16,667 nucleotides of DNA from NCBI GenBank assembly GCA_035449045.1, contig DAOTKC010000035.1:1-16667 (forward strand). Reading direction: 5' to 3'. The notes under the pieces are model-generated. The model was given only the letters and a program-made list of their open reading frames with translations, searched no databases and had not been told where the DNA came from. Position 1 is the stretch's first letter; the number at the start of each line of letters is the position of its first letter. The position numbers and the translations under genes are program-made. Positions 7,291-15,685 of this stretch are shown one piece after another. The stretch is from DAOTKC01 sp035449045 (GTDB lineage Bacteria; Bacillota; Clostridia; Christensenellales; CAG-917).

Positions 7291-9114
7291 TTAACTATTC
7301 GGTGTTTCGTCCGCATTTTCAGGGTTTTTGTGATAAAACTCAAAGATTTTTTCGGCCGTCTTTTGGGGCATGCCTTTGACTTTGACAAGCTCCTCGACGG
7401 TTGCCTGCTTGATTTTTTCAATTGATTTGAAATGTTTAATAAGCGCGGCGGCGCGTTTTTCGCCCAAACCCTCGATTTTTAAAAGCCCGCTCGCTCTCAG
7501 CCGGCTGCTCCGTAAATTGCGGTGGTAGTCGACGGCGAAGCGGTGCGCCTCGTCCCGAACGCGCTGAAGTAGAGTCAGCGCCAGACTGTTTTTGGGAAGA
7601 ATGATTGGCGTTTTCCCTAAAAACACCTCTTCCTTACGCTTAGCGAGCGCCAGAATGTTGATGTTCTCCCGCCCCGCCTCGGCGAGCGCTTCCTTGGCAA
7701 AGGCGAGCTGGCCCTTGCCGCCGTCGATTAAAATTAGGTCGGGAATTTCGGAAAAACTCTCGTCCTCGCCCTCTAGGTTTTTCAGCCGTCTTGACAGCGC
7801 TTCCTTCATGCAGAGAAAGTCGTTGTTGCCCGCCACCGTCTTGATTTTGAACTTGCGGTAATGCTTTTTAGCAGGCTCGCCGCCTTTAAACACAACCATA
7901 CTCGCCACCATGTCGGTGCCGCTGATGTGAGAAATGTCGAACGCCTCTATCCGCATGGGGAGGGTGTCGAGTGAAAGGAATTCGGCAAGCTGTGAAACGG
8001 CGCCCACCGTCATGCCGTAATGCTTCTCGTCGCGCTTTTTGGATGCCTCCAAAAAGTCGGCGGCGTTTTTCTCCGCCATCTCCAGCATCTGCTTTCTGAC
8101 GCCCTGCCGCGGCACGATAACGTTGATTTTTCGGCCGGTCTTGTCGGCTAAGAACTGCTCTAAAACTTTTTCGTCCTCGGCGCTGTTTAAAACCACTTCA
8201 TCGCAAAGAACGGGGTTTATCGAATAATATTGACTGATAAATGACGTGGTTTGGTCGTCAAGCCCATCCGAGGAAAAATTGTCGCCGCTCGTTATTTTGC
8301 CGCCGCGCACCGATATCACGGAATAGATGGTCTTTATGCCGTCGGACGCCGAGGCGAATATGTCGAGGTTGAAATCCTTGGGAAGGGCGGCTATCTGACG
8401 CCTTAGAAGCTTTTCCAAAATCTTGAGCTTATCGCGGTAGAAAATCGCCATCTCGAAGTTGCCCGAGGCGCTGTGTTCTTTCATCTTGTCGGTCAAAATC
8501 TTTTCGATGTTTTTGTCGTTGCCCTTTAAAAAGGAAATCACTTCCTCGACGGCGCGCCGATATTCAACGGCGTCCACCTTGCCCGAGCAGGGCGCAAGAC
8601 AGCGGCCTATGTGGTAGTTGAGGCAGGGGCGGGCGGGACGGCTTTTGGAAAAATCATAGGCGCAGACGCGAAGGGGGAAGGCTGAGCCGATGAGTTCCAA
8701 AATGTCCTTGACCGAAATGCCGTTCATATACGGCCCGAAATATTTTGAGCCGTCGTTTTTAAGAGTCCGCACCACCTCGAGGCGGGGAAACTCCTCCTTT
8801 AAATTCAGTTTTAAAAAGGGATAATTTTTGTCGTCTTTTAATAAGATGTTATATTTAGGGGCGTGCTTTTTGATAAGGTTGCTTTCGAGCACCAGCGCTT
8901 CGACCTCGGTGCGCGTCAAAATATAGCGGAAGTCGGCGATTTTGGACACCATCGCCTGAACTTTGGCAGTCTTGTTGCCCGAGAACTGGAAATATTGGCG
9001 AACGCGGTTTTTGAGGGATTTCGCCTTGCCGACGTAGATTATTTCGCCCGCCTCGTCGAGCATGAGATAGACGCCGGGCTCCTCGGGCAGATTTTTAAGC
9101 TTCTCAGAAAACAT
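7291..9114 (-). CDS. uvrC: Excinuclease ABC subunit C (UvrC)
   Basis: UvrC is the nuclease of nucleotide excision repair. It is recruited by UvrB at DNA damage and cuts on both sides of the lesion. The 607 residues match the family's normal size. In order: GIY-YIG nuclease domain (about 11-90; GVYLM at 14-18, IIYVGK at 25-30); cysteines 151, 164, 172 and 176 with the spacing of the known UvrC iron-sulfur ligands; UVR domain for UvrB contact (about 203-237); RNase H-like second nuclease with D393 (FDISH), D464 (LIDGGKGQ) and H524 (DEAHRF); and a C-terminal double helix-hairpin-helix (about 544-594). All key residues are present, so the gene looks intact. The ATG is the only start that keeps the family N-terminus, and an in-frame TGA lies just upstream. 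There is no Shine-Dalgarno sequence, and the promoter -10 box ends only 7 bases before the ATG. Confidence 0.98.
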   Translation of the reverse strand: MFSEKLKNLPEEPGVYLMLDEAGEIIYVGKAKSLKNRVRQYFQFSGNKTAKVQAMVSKIADFRYILTRTEVEALVLESNLIKKHAPKYNILLKDDKNYPFLKLNLKEEFPRLEVVRTLKNDGSKYFGPYMNGISVKDILELIGSAFPLRVCAYDFSKSRPARPCLNYHIGRCLAPCSGKVDAVEYRRAVEEVISFLKGNDKNIEKILTDKMKEHSASGNFEMAIFYRDKLKILEKLLRRQIAALPKDFNLDIFASASDGIKTIYSVISVRGGKITSGDNFSSDGLDDQTTSFISQYYSINPVLCDEVVLNSAEDEKVLEQFLADKTGRKINVIVPRQGVRKQMLEMAEKNAADFLEASKKRDEKHYGMTVGAVSQLAEFLSLDTLPMRIEAFDISHISGTDMVASMVVFKGGEPAKKHYRKFKIKTVAGNNDFLCMKEALSRRLKNLEGEDESFSEIPDLILIDGGKGQLAFAKEALAEAGRENINILALAKRKEEVFLGKTPIILPKNSLALTLLQRVRDEAHRFAVDYHRNLRSSRLRASGLLKIEGLGEKRAAALIKHFKSIEKIKQATVEELVKVKGMPQKTAEKIFEFYHKNPENADETPNS

Positions 9115-9121
9115 CGAAGCT

Positions 9122-9151
9122 ATTATAACATAAAGATAAAACCTTAATCAA
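9122..9151 (-). promoter_or_regulatory. Extended -10 promoter of uvrC, probably giving a leaderless mRNA
   Basis: Read on the minus strand, TTGATT (9151-9146) is followed after 18 bases by a perfect TATAAT (9127-9122) preceded by TG one base away, an extended -10. The expected start point is near 9115, immediately before the uvrC ATG at 9114, leaving no room for a ribosome site. Confidence 0.75.
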
Positions 9152-9168
9152 TAGAAAAGCCTAAATCG

Positions 9169-9501
9169 CTAAAGCCTGAGATATTTGACGGCGGAAAGCA
9201 GAACGTCGCAGACGGCGGGATTTTTTAAATAATAAAGCAGCACCTTGCCGCACCGCTCGAAGTCGACGATGTCGGCGGAGCGCAGAATTTTCAGCTGATG
9301 CGAGCAGGTCGTCTGGTTCATTGCGAGCACGGCGACGAGGTCTGACACGCACATCTTGGAAATGGAGAGCGCCGAAATGATTTTAAGCCGCGTCTGGTCG
9401 GAAAACAGCGAAAAAAAATCGGAAAGCATCCTCACTTCGGTGCCGCTCGGCAGATACCGCCTGAGCGTGTCCAGCGTTTCTCTTTCCATCAAAATTTCCA
9501 T
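9169..9501 (-). CDS. ArsR/SmtB-family winged-helix repressor
   Basis: A 110-residue DNA-binding repressor, likely a dimer. The winged helix spans about 27-95. It includes DQTRLKIISAL (35-45), which matches the family's D-P/Q-TR-LKIL signature. The recognition-helix region is NQTTCSHQLKIL (62-73), and the wing follows at 74-92. The arsenic/cadmium-type CxC of this family (ELCVCDL) is reduced to a single Cys51 (MCVSDL), so classic thiol metal sensing at that site is doubtful. Other cysteines are 66, 84 and 98. I chose the ATG at 9501 because GGAGG lies 7 bases upstream (9509-9513); a longer reading frame reaching 9582 has no such site. uvrC follows 54 bases downstream with its own promoter. The divergent gene at 9606 is the natural candidate target, besides self-repression. 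Confidence 0.88.
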   Translation of the reverse strand: MEILMERETLDTLRRYLPSGTEVRMLSDFFSLFSDQTRLKIISALSISKMCVSDLVAVLAMNQTTCSHQLKILRSADIVDFERCGKVLLYYLKNPAVCDVLLSAVKYLRL

Positions 9502-9513
9502 ATCTCTCCCTCC

Positions 9514-9558
9514 CGCCCAAGTATTATTATGCCACGGCAGAATAAGGCGCCCAAGTAT
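9514..9558. repeat. Pair of 11-bp direct repeats, candidate repressor operators
   Basis: CGCCCAAGTAT occurs at 9514-9524 and again at 9548-9558, exactly 34 bases apart (about three helical turns). One copy covers the -35 box of the ArsR-family gene and the other covers its likely transcription start and ribosome-site edge. That placement suits autorepression, but the assignment is inference. Confidence 0.4.
9526..9554 (-). promoter_or_regulatory. Promoter of the ArsR-family gene
   Basis: On the minus strand TTGGGC (9554-9549) and CATAAT (9531-9526) are separated by 17 bases. The start point would be near 9519, giving an 18-base leader that contains the strong GGAGG ribosome site. Confidence 0.6.
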
Positions 9559-9605
9559 GAACAATGTCGCAATATCGCGCATAACATAAAAAAAGGGCGA
9601 ATGCT

Positions 9606-9821
9606 ATGTTTGAAGAAAATTGGCTCTTATTTATTCTTATTCTGCTCATCGTCTTCGCGGCGGGCGACGGAATTTCGGACACCGAGGCGGCGGTCTTGAT
9701 ATTCACCGTGCTGGCGCTGGTGCTTAAGGAATGCGGCAAGCTGGACGACTTCTTTTCCTTCTGCCGCGACGACACCGAATCGGCGACCGAAAGCGAAACC
9801 ACCAACCAGCCCCAGTGCTAG
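9606..9821 (+). CDS. Small single-span membrane protein of unknown function
   Basis: A 71-residue product I do not recognise. Residues 6-19 are strongly hydrophobic, and a second apolar stretch lies at about 28-40, so one or two membrane segments are likely. The tail is polar and acidic with Cys53 and a terminal Cys71. The ribosome site is modest (AAGGGC at 9593-9598). Codon composition resembles the other genes, and a strong terminator follows directly, both of which support a real gene. It is divergent from the ArsR-family repressor across a 104-base shared control region, so it may be that repressor's target. Overlapping minus-strand frames exist but look less protein-like. Confidence 0.6.
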   Translation: MFEENWLLFILILLIVFAAGDGISDTEAAVLIFTVLALVLKECGKLDDFFSFCRDDTESATESETTNQPQC

Positions 9822-9831
9822 GATATAGCGC

Positions 9832-9861
9832 AAAAAAACCTCGGGTCTCCCGAGGTTTTTT
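9832..9861. terminator. Bidirectional intrinsic terminator
   Basis: A perfect 7-bp GC-rich stem, CCTCGGG (9839-9845) with CCCGAGG (9849-9855), has a 3-base loop. It is flanked by a run of A on the left and T on the right, so it works on either strand. It ends the small membrane-protein gene from the left and the giant surface-protein gene from the right. The 9862-9970 gap beyond it is AT-rich with nothing else recognisable. Confidence 0.9.
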
Positions 9862-9970
9862 GTCTTATATAGGATTTTTAAGAATTGCTTTTTTCACAAT
9901 CAAACTATTGATAGCGGATTTCTAAGAATTTTTTGTCTGTTCTTTTATTAAAGCTAATCAAGACAGCGCG

Positions 9971-12900
9971 CTATTTTTTCTTGACAATGGCTTTTCTAAT
10001 AAAGAACAGGACCAGCGCGGCGACAAAGATAAATGAACTGACCGAAATAGCTGCTATTTCGCCGCCCGAAAGCTCCTCGGGATTTTCGGCAGGCACCAAA
10101 ACCTCCACGACTTCGCCCTCGCCGCCCGCGCCTCCCGGCTCGTTGTCTTCGCCTTCGGTGTCCTCGGGCTCGACGATTTTTATTGTTTTCGACTGATTGG
10201 AAAACGCGTAATTATCGGCAAACGCGGCGTCGTCGGGGTTTAAGCTCGCCACGGCGCGATATACGCCGATTTCGGTCATGGTGTCGACCGCGGTCTCGGT
10301 TTCGCCCTCAACGCGGTAAATCGTCACTACAAAATCAAGCTGCTCTTTGGGCGCGCCATTTATTCCCGAGGCAAACGCCTTGACTTTGACGGCAAGATTG
10401 CTGCCCGTGTAGTTATATTGGCTCTTGGTCTCGCCCCACGACAGCGCGACCGCCTTCTTGTTGATGACGAGCGTCTTGGTCATCTCCGTCATGATATAGG
10501 AGTCGGCGGCCGAAGCGTCGTCCTCTTTAAAGGAGGCAACCAGCACATATTCGCCGGCGTCCTTGAAGTCACGGACGGGAAGCTCGGAGGTGTTGCCTTC
10601 GGCGGCGTCGTATTCCGATTTGAGATAGCATTTGATGTCAAGAATCAGTTGCGAGGCGCCGCCCAATCTGGAAAATTTTGCCATATCCGATTTTGTTTGA
10701 ATATTGCCGTTGTAAGTGTAGTTTGAATCCGTCTTCCACTCCACCGCGCGGGTAAACTTTTTCATGGTGAAGTTTTTCACCGAGTTGTCCGCCTTGAGGG
10801 CGTAGTTGTTCTTTTCGGCATAGCTTGACTTTATGCTCGCCTGGGCGAGGTAGCTTCCGACTTCACGGAAAGATTTGGGAATGCGTTCGGGATTCTCAAA
10901 CTCCTCGGCGTCGTAGAAAATGACGTCGAGATAAACCTTGTCGTTGGTGTTGATATATTTGAAGTAGGCCTTGACTTCTTGAACGGCGGCAGAATAGACG
11001 TATTCGGTGACCTCGACGCCGTTATGGACCGTCAGCTCCCACTCAACGTCAACTTCATACGGCGCGATGCTCACCTCTTTGGTCAGCCCGCTTATTTCAT
11101 AGTTTTCCCAAAAATCGGGATTGCCCGAGACGATAGACAGGGTGGCATACGCCATATATTCGCCGGCGTTTCTGAGTGCGATTTTCTCCAGCTGATAATT
11201 GTGATTTTCCTCCCATTGCCGATAGTCGGACAGCTTGTAGAAATCGACAACCAAGTTATGAACATGTCCTTCGGCGTCGGAAACGGTGGCCGTCACGCCT
11301 TGAGTGAGGCCGTTGAAAACGAGGCCGGAGAAGTTTGCCCAAACAACCTGCGCCGCAAATTTAGTTACCGTAAAGACTACCGTAAACTCGTCTGAGTTGC
11401 CGTTTTTGGCATGCACTTCGAAAGTGACCGAAACCTCTTCGACTGCCGCCTCGGGCCGGCCGTAAATCAAACCCGCGTTAGTCAAAATAAGTCCCGAGGG
11501 AAGCCCGCCGCTCTTTATCGTGTAATAGACGGTTTGGCCGGCTTCGGCGTCGCCGACGATGGTAATGAGCGCGCCGAAATCGACAAGAGGCGCGGCCTCG
11601 GTGTAGCTATTTCCGAACGCCGCCGTCAAGGACTCGGGCGCGCCCGAAACCGTTACCGCAGTTGATGTGAACGCCGCGGTATAAGTTGTGGGTCTATCGG
11701 CCGCCAAAATCGTGCCGAAGCCGTTGAAGGAATAGCCCGCTTTTGCCGTTACTGTGGGCGGCTCGGGGTCGCGTCCGTCAAGAACAATTCGCTCGGTATC
11801 GCCCGAAACGGTTCCTTTTTGGCTATCGATTTCAAAAGAAATCGTCCAATAGCCCACGATTGCCCCACTTCCCGAGGGACCCACCGTCAAGCTGACGCCG
11901 ACATAGTCGCCGTCGACGTAAACGCTGTAAACGCCTTCGGCAATCCCCGACGCCGAATATTCGCCATCCATATCGTCAAACGAAAGCGTATAAGAATCAA
12001 CTCCCTTTACTATCGTTACCTCGCCGTATTCGCTCCCGATATTGTCAATTTTTAATATGACCGTTGCCGAGAAGGTGCCGTTTATGCCGACGATTTCAAC
12101 GTTAATGTCGAGCGCACCCGAAAGCCCGTCAACGGTGAGAACTTTTTCGCCTTCCTCGGGAACGGTGAAGCCGCTGCCCGTCCAAATATAGTCATAAGTC
12201 GGGTCGACGCCCTCGGCGCCGTTGCCCGTCGCCGTAATGCTGAGCCCGGAGCCGCCCAAAAGAATATGCTCGCCCATGTCCAGCGCGTCGCCGTTGCAAA
12301 GCGCCAAAACGGCGCTTGACGGCGCGTTGGTAAAGGTCGAGGAAAGCTTGACGTTGAAATATTCAACGTTAATGCTCTCGCCCGCGCCGGCCACCTCGAT
12401 TTTGGTGACGGTAACACCGTCTATCTTGATGGTATATATGCCTTCGCATAGCATAGCCTCAGTGATGCCATCAGCATATTCGCCCGAAAGCGCGATGTCG
12501 CTTCCCTCGGCATAAAACATCGCCTCGAAGGACAGGGGCGCGTCGGTGAAAGCCTCGCCGTCAAGAAGGACGGCGACCGCCACCGAGAAAGTGCCGTTGT
12601 GGCCGGTGACTATGCATTCCACGCTCTTGGCTTCACCGTAAGTTACCGTGACTTCGGCATCGGTGGAAAACGGCTCGGCTTCGTCCGAATAGAACCACTC
12701 GTAGCTGTATGTAGGGCCGGTCCCGCCTGCGCCGCCGCCTACCGCCTTGAAGGTGACCGAGGTGCCCAAAAGCACCGTTGTGCCGTCGGCTATTTCGGTA
12801 TTGGTGCCGAAATAAACCGCGGTAATCGTGCTTGTCGGTGCGTTTGTTTTGGATAGAGTGAAATCGACGGTGAAATACAAAACCTCGGCGTCGCCCGAGT

Positions 12901-15616
12901 CGTCTGTCGTAGCAAGCGCTGTTACGCCGATGGCCTCGCCGCCGATATATACTTCATAGCTGCCTTCATAAAGCGAGGCGCGGTAAACGCCCGCCGATTC
13001 CTCGGTAAAACTGATAAAGCTCTCGCCGTCGGCGCTTACCGAGACGTCGAGGCCGCCGTAAGGCGCGGAGTCTAGTGTAACCGTAATCTTAAAGTCAAAG
13101 GTGCCGTTATAGCCGGTGACCTCGCAGGTGGCGTTAACAACGGAAGAAAGCTCGGAAACGCTAATCGACGCCGTGCCCGTGGAGGCGGGAATGTCAAAGC
13201 CCGAGCCCGACCACGCGTAGGTGTAAGTCGGCACGGCTCCCAGCGCGCCCTTGCCTTGAGCGGTGATTATCAGCGCGCCGCCGGAAAGGACTATATCGCC
13301 CGACTCGATTTCGACTCCGTCATAAGTGGCGGTAATTTCGCTCTCTGTCGTCGTCCCCGCCGTTCCAGCTTGAATTAATTCAAAATCCACCGTGAAAAAC
13401 GTAAGCGCGGCCTGGCCGCCTTCGGTGGTGATTACAAGCGAAATATGGGAGTCGACGCCGCCGTAATAAACCGAATACGTGCCTTCATAAAGCTGCCTTG
13501 CATATTCGCCGCTGCCTGCCGCGGTTTCCGACAAAGTCCATTCCGAGCCGCCCTTGACAACTTTCACGGCGATTCCGCTTCGGGGTGCGCCGTCAAGCGT
13601 CGCCGTCACTTTTCCCTCGAAGGTGCCGTTATCGCCGGTGACCTCGCACCTGATATCGTTGACAACTTCGTTCAAGGAGTCGATTTGGACGGTGTTCTCG
13701 GCTATGTAGGAGGAATTTACGTTTTCCCAGTCATATTGATAAGTGGGTCCGTTGCCCGGCGCGCCCTGGCCTTCCACGGCGACAATCAGCTGGCCGCCTT
13801 CAAGCACTATATCGCCCGACTCGATTTCGACGCCGTTATAGTAGATAGATGTCAATGACGAGGTAGCCGTTCCTTTAATTGAGGTTGAAACGTTAACCTG
13901 ATAAAAGTTCATAAAGAATTCAAGATTGGCGTCGGAGGGCGTAAACTTAAATCCGCTCGCAGCGAAGTTTAAAAATATTTGATATTGCTCGTTGTGAAGG
14001 CTGGCATGAATCGTTGTGCCGTCGAAGCTTGTTACGTCCTCGAAAGCTTCGCAACCCTCGCAGTAAAGTGTAAACTCGATATCGCTGATTGACCAATTTA
14101 CTCCATCTTTACGGATGATGATTGCGACGTCGTAAAGCTTTCTCTCTGCCGTCGCCTCGCATTCGATATCTATTACGCCGTGCGTTTCGGCAATGCCGAG
14201 GTTGCCGCCGTCTATCACAGTTCCCGCGGGTGCTCCGTTCCAGTTGTAGCTGAAGACGGGATCAATAACAGAAGAGCCCGTCACTTCGACCTCTACGGTG
14301 AACTCGCCGCCCGCGATGACCGTCGCGGGAAAGGAATTGATTTCAACGCCGTTATAGAAATATTCCGACATCGTGGCGCCGACGCCCTCACCCAAAACAA
14401 CGTCAACCGAAATTGTGGCGAACTCCCGCTCCGGGCTTTCGACCTCGTCCGAAGAAGTCTTGCCCTCCCCTTCGGCCGTCACGGTGAAGTAGTAAGTTCC
14501 CGCCGAAATATAGTCCGAAAAATTACAACTCGCCGAGGTTACGCCGGAATATTCGCTTATAAGCGAGTCCGTTTCACCCTCGACTTTATATAGTTTGACG
14601 TTGTAGCTGTCGGCGCCGGTAACGATGTCCCATTCTCCCGTGAAAATGTTTTCGTCGTCCCAACGCAAGTTCGCGGGATCGTCGAGGGTTAAGTCGGGAT
14701 AAAAATAGGCATAGGCGATAACGTCGGCCGCGGGCATAATGAATTCCGCCTCGCTTGAAACAACCTCGTCGCCCATTTTGACTTCAATTACGGCGTAATA
14801 GCCGGCGTCGGGCTCAATAAAAAGCGACTGAGTGGTGCCCGGGACGCCGAACCAGCCGTCCATGCCCGTAAAACATTTGCCGTCCTCAGTCAATATTTGG
14901 AGATAACCATTAGGCTCCGCGTGAGGCTCAACCCTATATGTAAGAACGCTTTTATCGGCGTCAAAGATGTCGGGCGTTCTTTCGGTGCGATAAAATTTGA
15001 AATCGTTGGAAAGGCGGTATAACGCCTCCATCGCGACCTCCATTACTACATCCGCGAAAATACAATGGCCCGATTGAGCTATCGTCCCGACGTAAACGGC
15101 GTATCCCGAGTTAATAACCAACTTTCCCTGCGGGTTTTCGGGATTGAGTTGCTTGCCGATTATCTCGACTTTTCCCGGTTTCCCGACGCAATTCAAAACA
15201 ATGCCGATAGAAGAGCTAAGCGTGAGAGTGCAGTTTTCTTCGATAATAATTCTGGTTTTGCCCGAAAGTATGCTCAAAGCATATCCGGTGCTGTCACTGT
15301 CTAAAATTTCGGTGTCGGCCGTGACCAAAATCGTCAAATCACCCATATATTCGATAGGGTCAACCGCTCCGCCCGAAAGAGTTAAGGTGTAATGGCCGAT
15401 ATGCTGATATTCTATGTTTTCGCCTATTTCAAAACCACCGGCCGTGTCATATTCCACGCCGCCGATTCTTATCATGTAAGGCGGAGAGTAATCGTAATCG
15501 GCTTCGGCGGTTGTTATGGCGCAATCCTCGGAAAAAATAAAAATGCCCGCCAAGGCAAATATCAGGAAAACCAATAATACAGCCGAAATCCTCCGGCTAA
15601 AAAACTCTTTCATCAT
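9971..15616 (-). CDS. Giant repeat-containing, membrane-anchored surface protein
   Basis: An 1881-residue exported protein. Residues 1-38 are a signal peptide with a long hydrophobic core (about 11-28). About 45-205 is beta-rich, with LTL, GDLTI and LVI repeats reminiscent of bacterial carbohydrate-binding or beta-helix modules. About 305-400 is fibronectin III-like. About 404-1262 holds five composite repeats of about 170 residues. About 1263-1318 is InlB-repeat-like (GYSFNGF and TYTAAF). About 1325-1418 is a putative-Ig domain (GLPSGLILTNAGLIYGRP). About 1421-1815 holds four MBG-like repeats. An acidic glycine-rich linker leads to one membrane span (about 1853-1874) and a KKK tail. There is no LPXTG motif, so it is held by the membrane span rather than sortase. 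No catalytic domain is visible. An adhesin or envelope-structure role is inferred. The first of two adjacent ATGs is chosen because AAGGAAG lies 7 bases upstream (15624-15630). Confidence 0.9.
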   Translation of the reverse strand: MMKEFFSRRISAVLLVFLIFALAGIFIFSEDCAITTAEADYDYSPPYMIRIGGVEYDTAGGFEIGENIEYQHIGHYTLTLSGGAVDPIEYMGDLTILVTADTEILDSDSTGYALSILSGKTRIIIEENCTLTLSSSIGIVLNCVGKPGKVEIIGKQLNPENPQGKLVINSGYAVYVGTIAQSGHCIFADVVMEVAMEALYRLSNDFKFYRTERTPDIFDADKSVLTYRVEPHAEPNGYLQILTEDGKCFTGMDGWFGVPGTTQSLFIEPDAGYYAVIEVKMGDEVVSSEAEFIMPAADVIAYAYFYPDLTLDDPANLRWDDENIFTGEWDIVTGADSYNVKLYKVEGETDSLISEYSGVTSASCNFSDYISAGTYYFTVTAEGEGKTSSDEVESPEREFATISVDVVLGEGVGATMSEYFYNGVEINSFPATVIAGGEFTVEVEVTGSSVIDPVFSYNWNGAPAGTVIDGGNLGIAETHGVIDIECEATAERKLYDVAIIIRKDGVNWSISDIEFTLYCEGCEAFEDVTSFDGTTIHASLHNEQYQIFLNFAASGFKFTPSDANLEFFMNFYQVNVSTSIKGTATSSLTSIYYNGVEIESGDIVLEGGQLIVAVEGQGAPGNGPTYQYDWENVNSSYIAENTVQIDSLNEVVNDIRCEVTGDNGTFEGKVTATLDGAPRSGIAVKVVKGGSEWTLSETAAGSGEYARQLYEGTYSVYYGGVDSHISLVITTEGGQAALTFFTVDFELIQAGTAGTTTESEITATYDGVEIESGDIVLSGGALIITAQGKGALGAVPTYTYAWSGSGFDIPASTGTASISVSELSSVVNATCEVTGYNGTFDFKITVTLDSAPYGGLDVSVSADGESFISFTEESAGVYRASLYEGSYEVYIGGEAIGVTALATTDDSGDAEVLYFTVDFTLSKTNAPTSTITAVYFGTNTEIADGTTVLLGTSVTFKAVGGGAGGTGPTYSYEWFYSDEAEPFSTDAEVTVTYGEAKSVECIVTGHNGTFSVAVAVLLDGEAFTDAPLSFEAMFYAEGSDIALSGEYADGITEAMLCEGIYTIKIDGVTVTKIEVAGAGESINVEYFNVKLSSTFTNAPSSAVLALCNGDALDMGEHILLGGSGLSITATGNGAEGVDPTYDYIWTGSGFTVPEEGEKVLTVDGLSGALDINVEIVGINGTFSATVILKIDNIGSEYGEVTIVKGVDSYTLSFDDMDGEYSASGIAEGVYSVYVDGDYVGVSLTVGPSGSGAIVGYWTISFEIDSQKGTVSGDTERIVLDGRDPEPPTVTAKAGYSFNGFGTILAADRPTTYTAAFTSTAVTVSGAPESLTAAFGNSYTEAAPLVDFGALITIVGDAEAGQTVYYTIKSGGLPSGLILTNAGLIYGRPEAAVEEVSVTFEVHAKNGNSDEFTVVFTVTKFAAQVVWANFSGLVFNGLTQGVTATVSDAEGHVHNLVVDFYKLSDYRQWEENHNYQLEKIALRNAGEYMAYATLSIVSGNPDFWENYEISGLTKEVSIAPYEVDVEWELTVHNGVEVTEYVYSAAVQEVKAYFKYINTNDKVYLDVIFYDAEEFENPERIPKSFREVGSYLAQASIKSSYAEKNNYALKADNSVKNFTMKKFTRAVEWKTDSNYTYNGNIQTKSDMAKFSRLGGASQLILDIKCYLKSEYDAAEGNTSELPVRDFKDAGEYVLVASFKEDDASAADSYIMTEMTKTLVINKKAVALSWGETKSQYNYTGSNLAVKVKAFASGINGAPKEQLDFVVTIYRVEGETETAVDTMTEIGVYRAVASLNPDDAAFADNYAFSNQSKTIKIVEPEDTEGEDNEPGGAGGEGEVVEVLVPAENPEELSGGEIAAISVSSFIFVAALVLFFIRKAIVKKK
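10172..11356 (-). repeat. Four MBG-like protein repeats
   Basis: Four units of about 93-102 residues (about 1421-1519, 1520-1621, 1622-1722 and 1723-1815) share a pattern. Each opens with V-W or V-E-W or L-S-W, then a YNG/YTG/FNG-type turn, then LDFxVxxY, and ends with a GxY-x-A strand and an NYxxS/L close. This is the pattern of MBG-type Ig-like domains common in large Bacillota surface proteins. The units are well diverged from each other. Confidence 0.7.
11831..14407 (-). repeat. Five composite Ig-like plus prealbumin-like repeats of about 170 residues
   Basis: Units at about residues 404-575, 576-745, 746-919, 920-1088 and 1089-1262 each contain the same ordered elements. A YNGVEI-type turn comes first, then IVLxGG, then PTYxYxW, then a C-E-V-T-G-x-N-G-T-F strand. 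A second small domain follows with LDGAP, G-x-Y, LYEGxYxVY-x-GG and a closing F-T-V-D-F. The first unit is the most diverged. Units two and three share a 26-base identical DNA tract (13290-13315 and 13806-13831), spaced by 172 codons. Confidence 0.8.
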
Positions 15617-15650
15617 TTGTTATCTTCCTTTATAAGAAAATATTAACTTA

Positions 15651-15679
15651 ATTCTAACATTAAATTATTAAAATTTCAA
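15651..15679 (-). promoter_or_regulatory. Promoter of the giant surface-protein gene
   Basis: On the minus strand TTGAAA (15679-15674) and TAGAAT (15656-15651) are 17 bases apart. The predicted start near 15644 gives a leader of about 28 bases carrying the AAGGAAG ribosome site. Confidence 0.65.
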
Positions 15680-15685
15680 GCATAA

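Noticed and set aside
9502..9582. A 27-residue longer form of the ArsR-family repressor
   Set aside because: It would run through the predicted promoter and the strong GGAGG site, and the shorter ATG at 9501 has ideal ribosome-site spacing.
9627..9833. A 68-codon minus-strand frame overlapping the small membrane-protein gene
   Set aside because: It begins next to the terminator, lacks a ribosome site and has an Arg/Gln-rich, gene-unlike tail; the plus-strand frame is more coherent.
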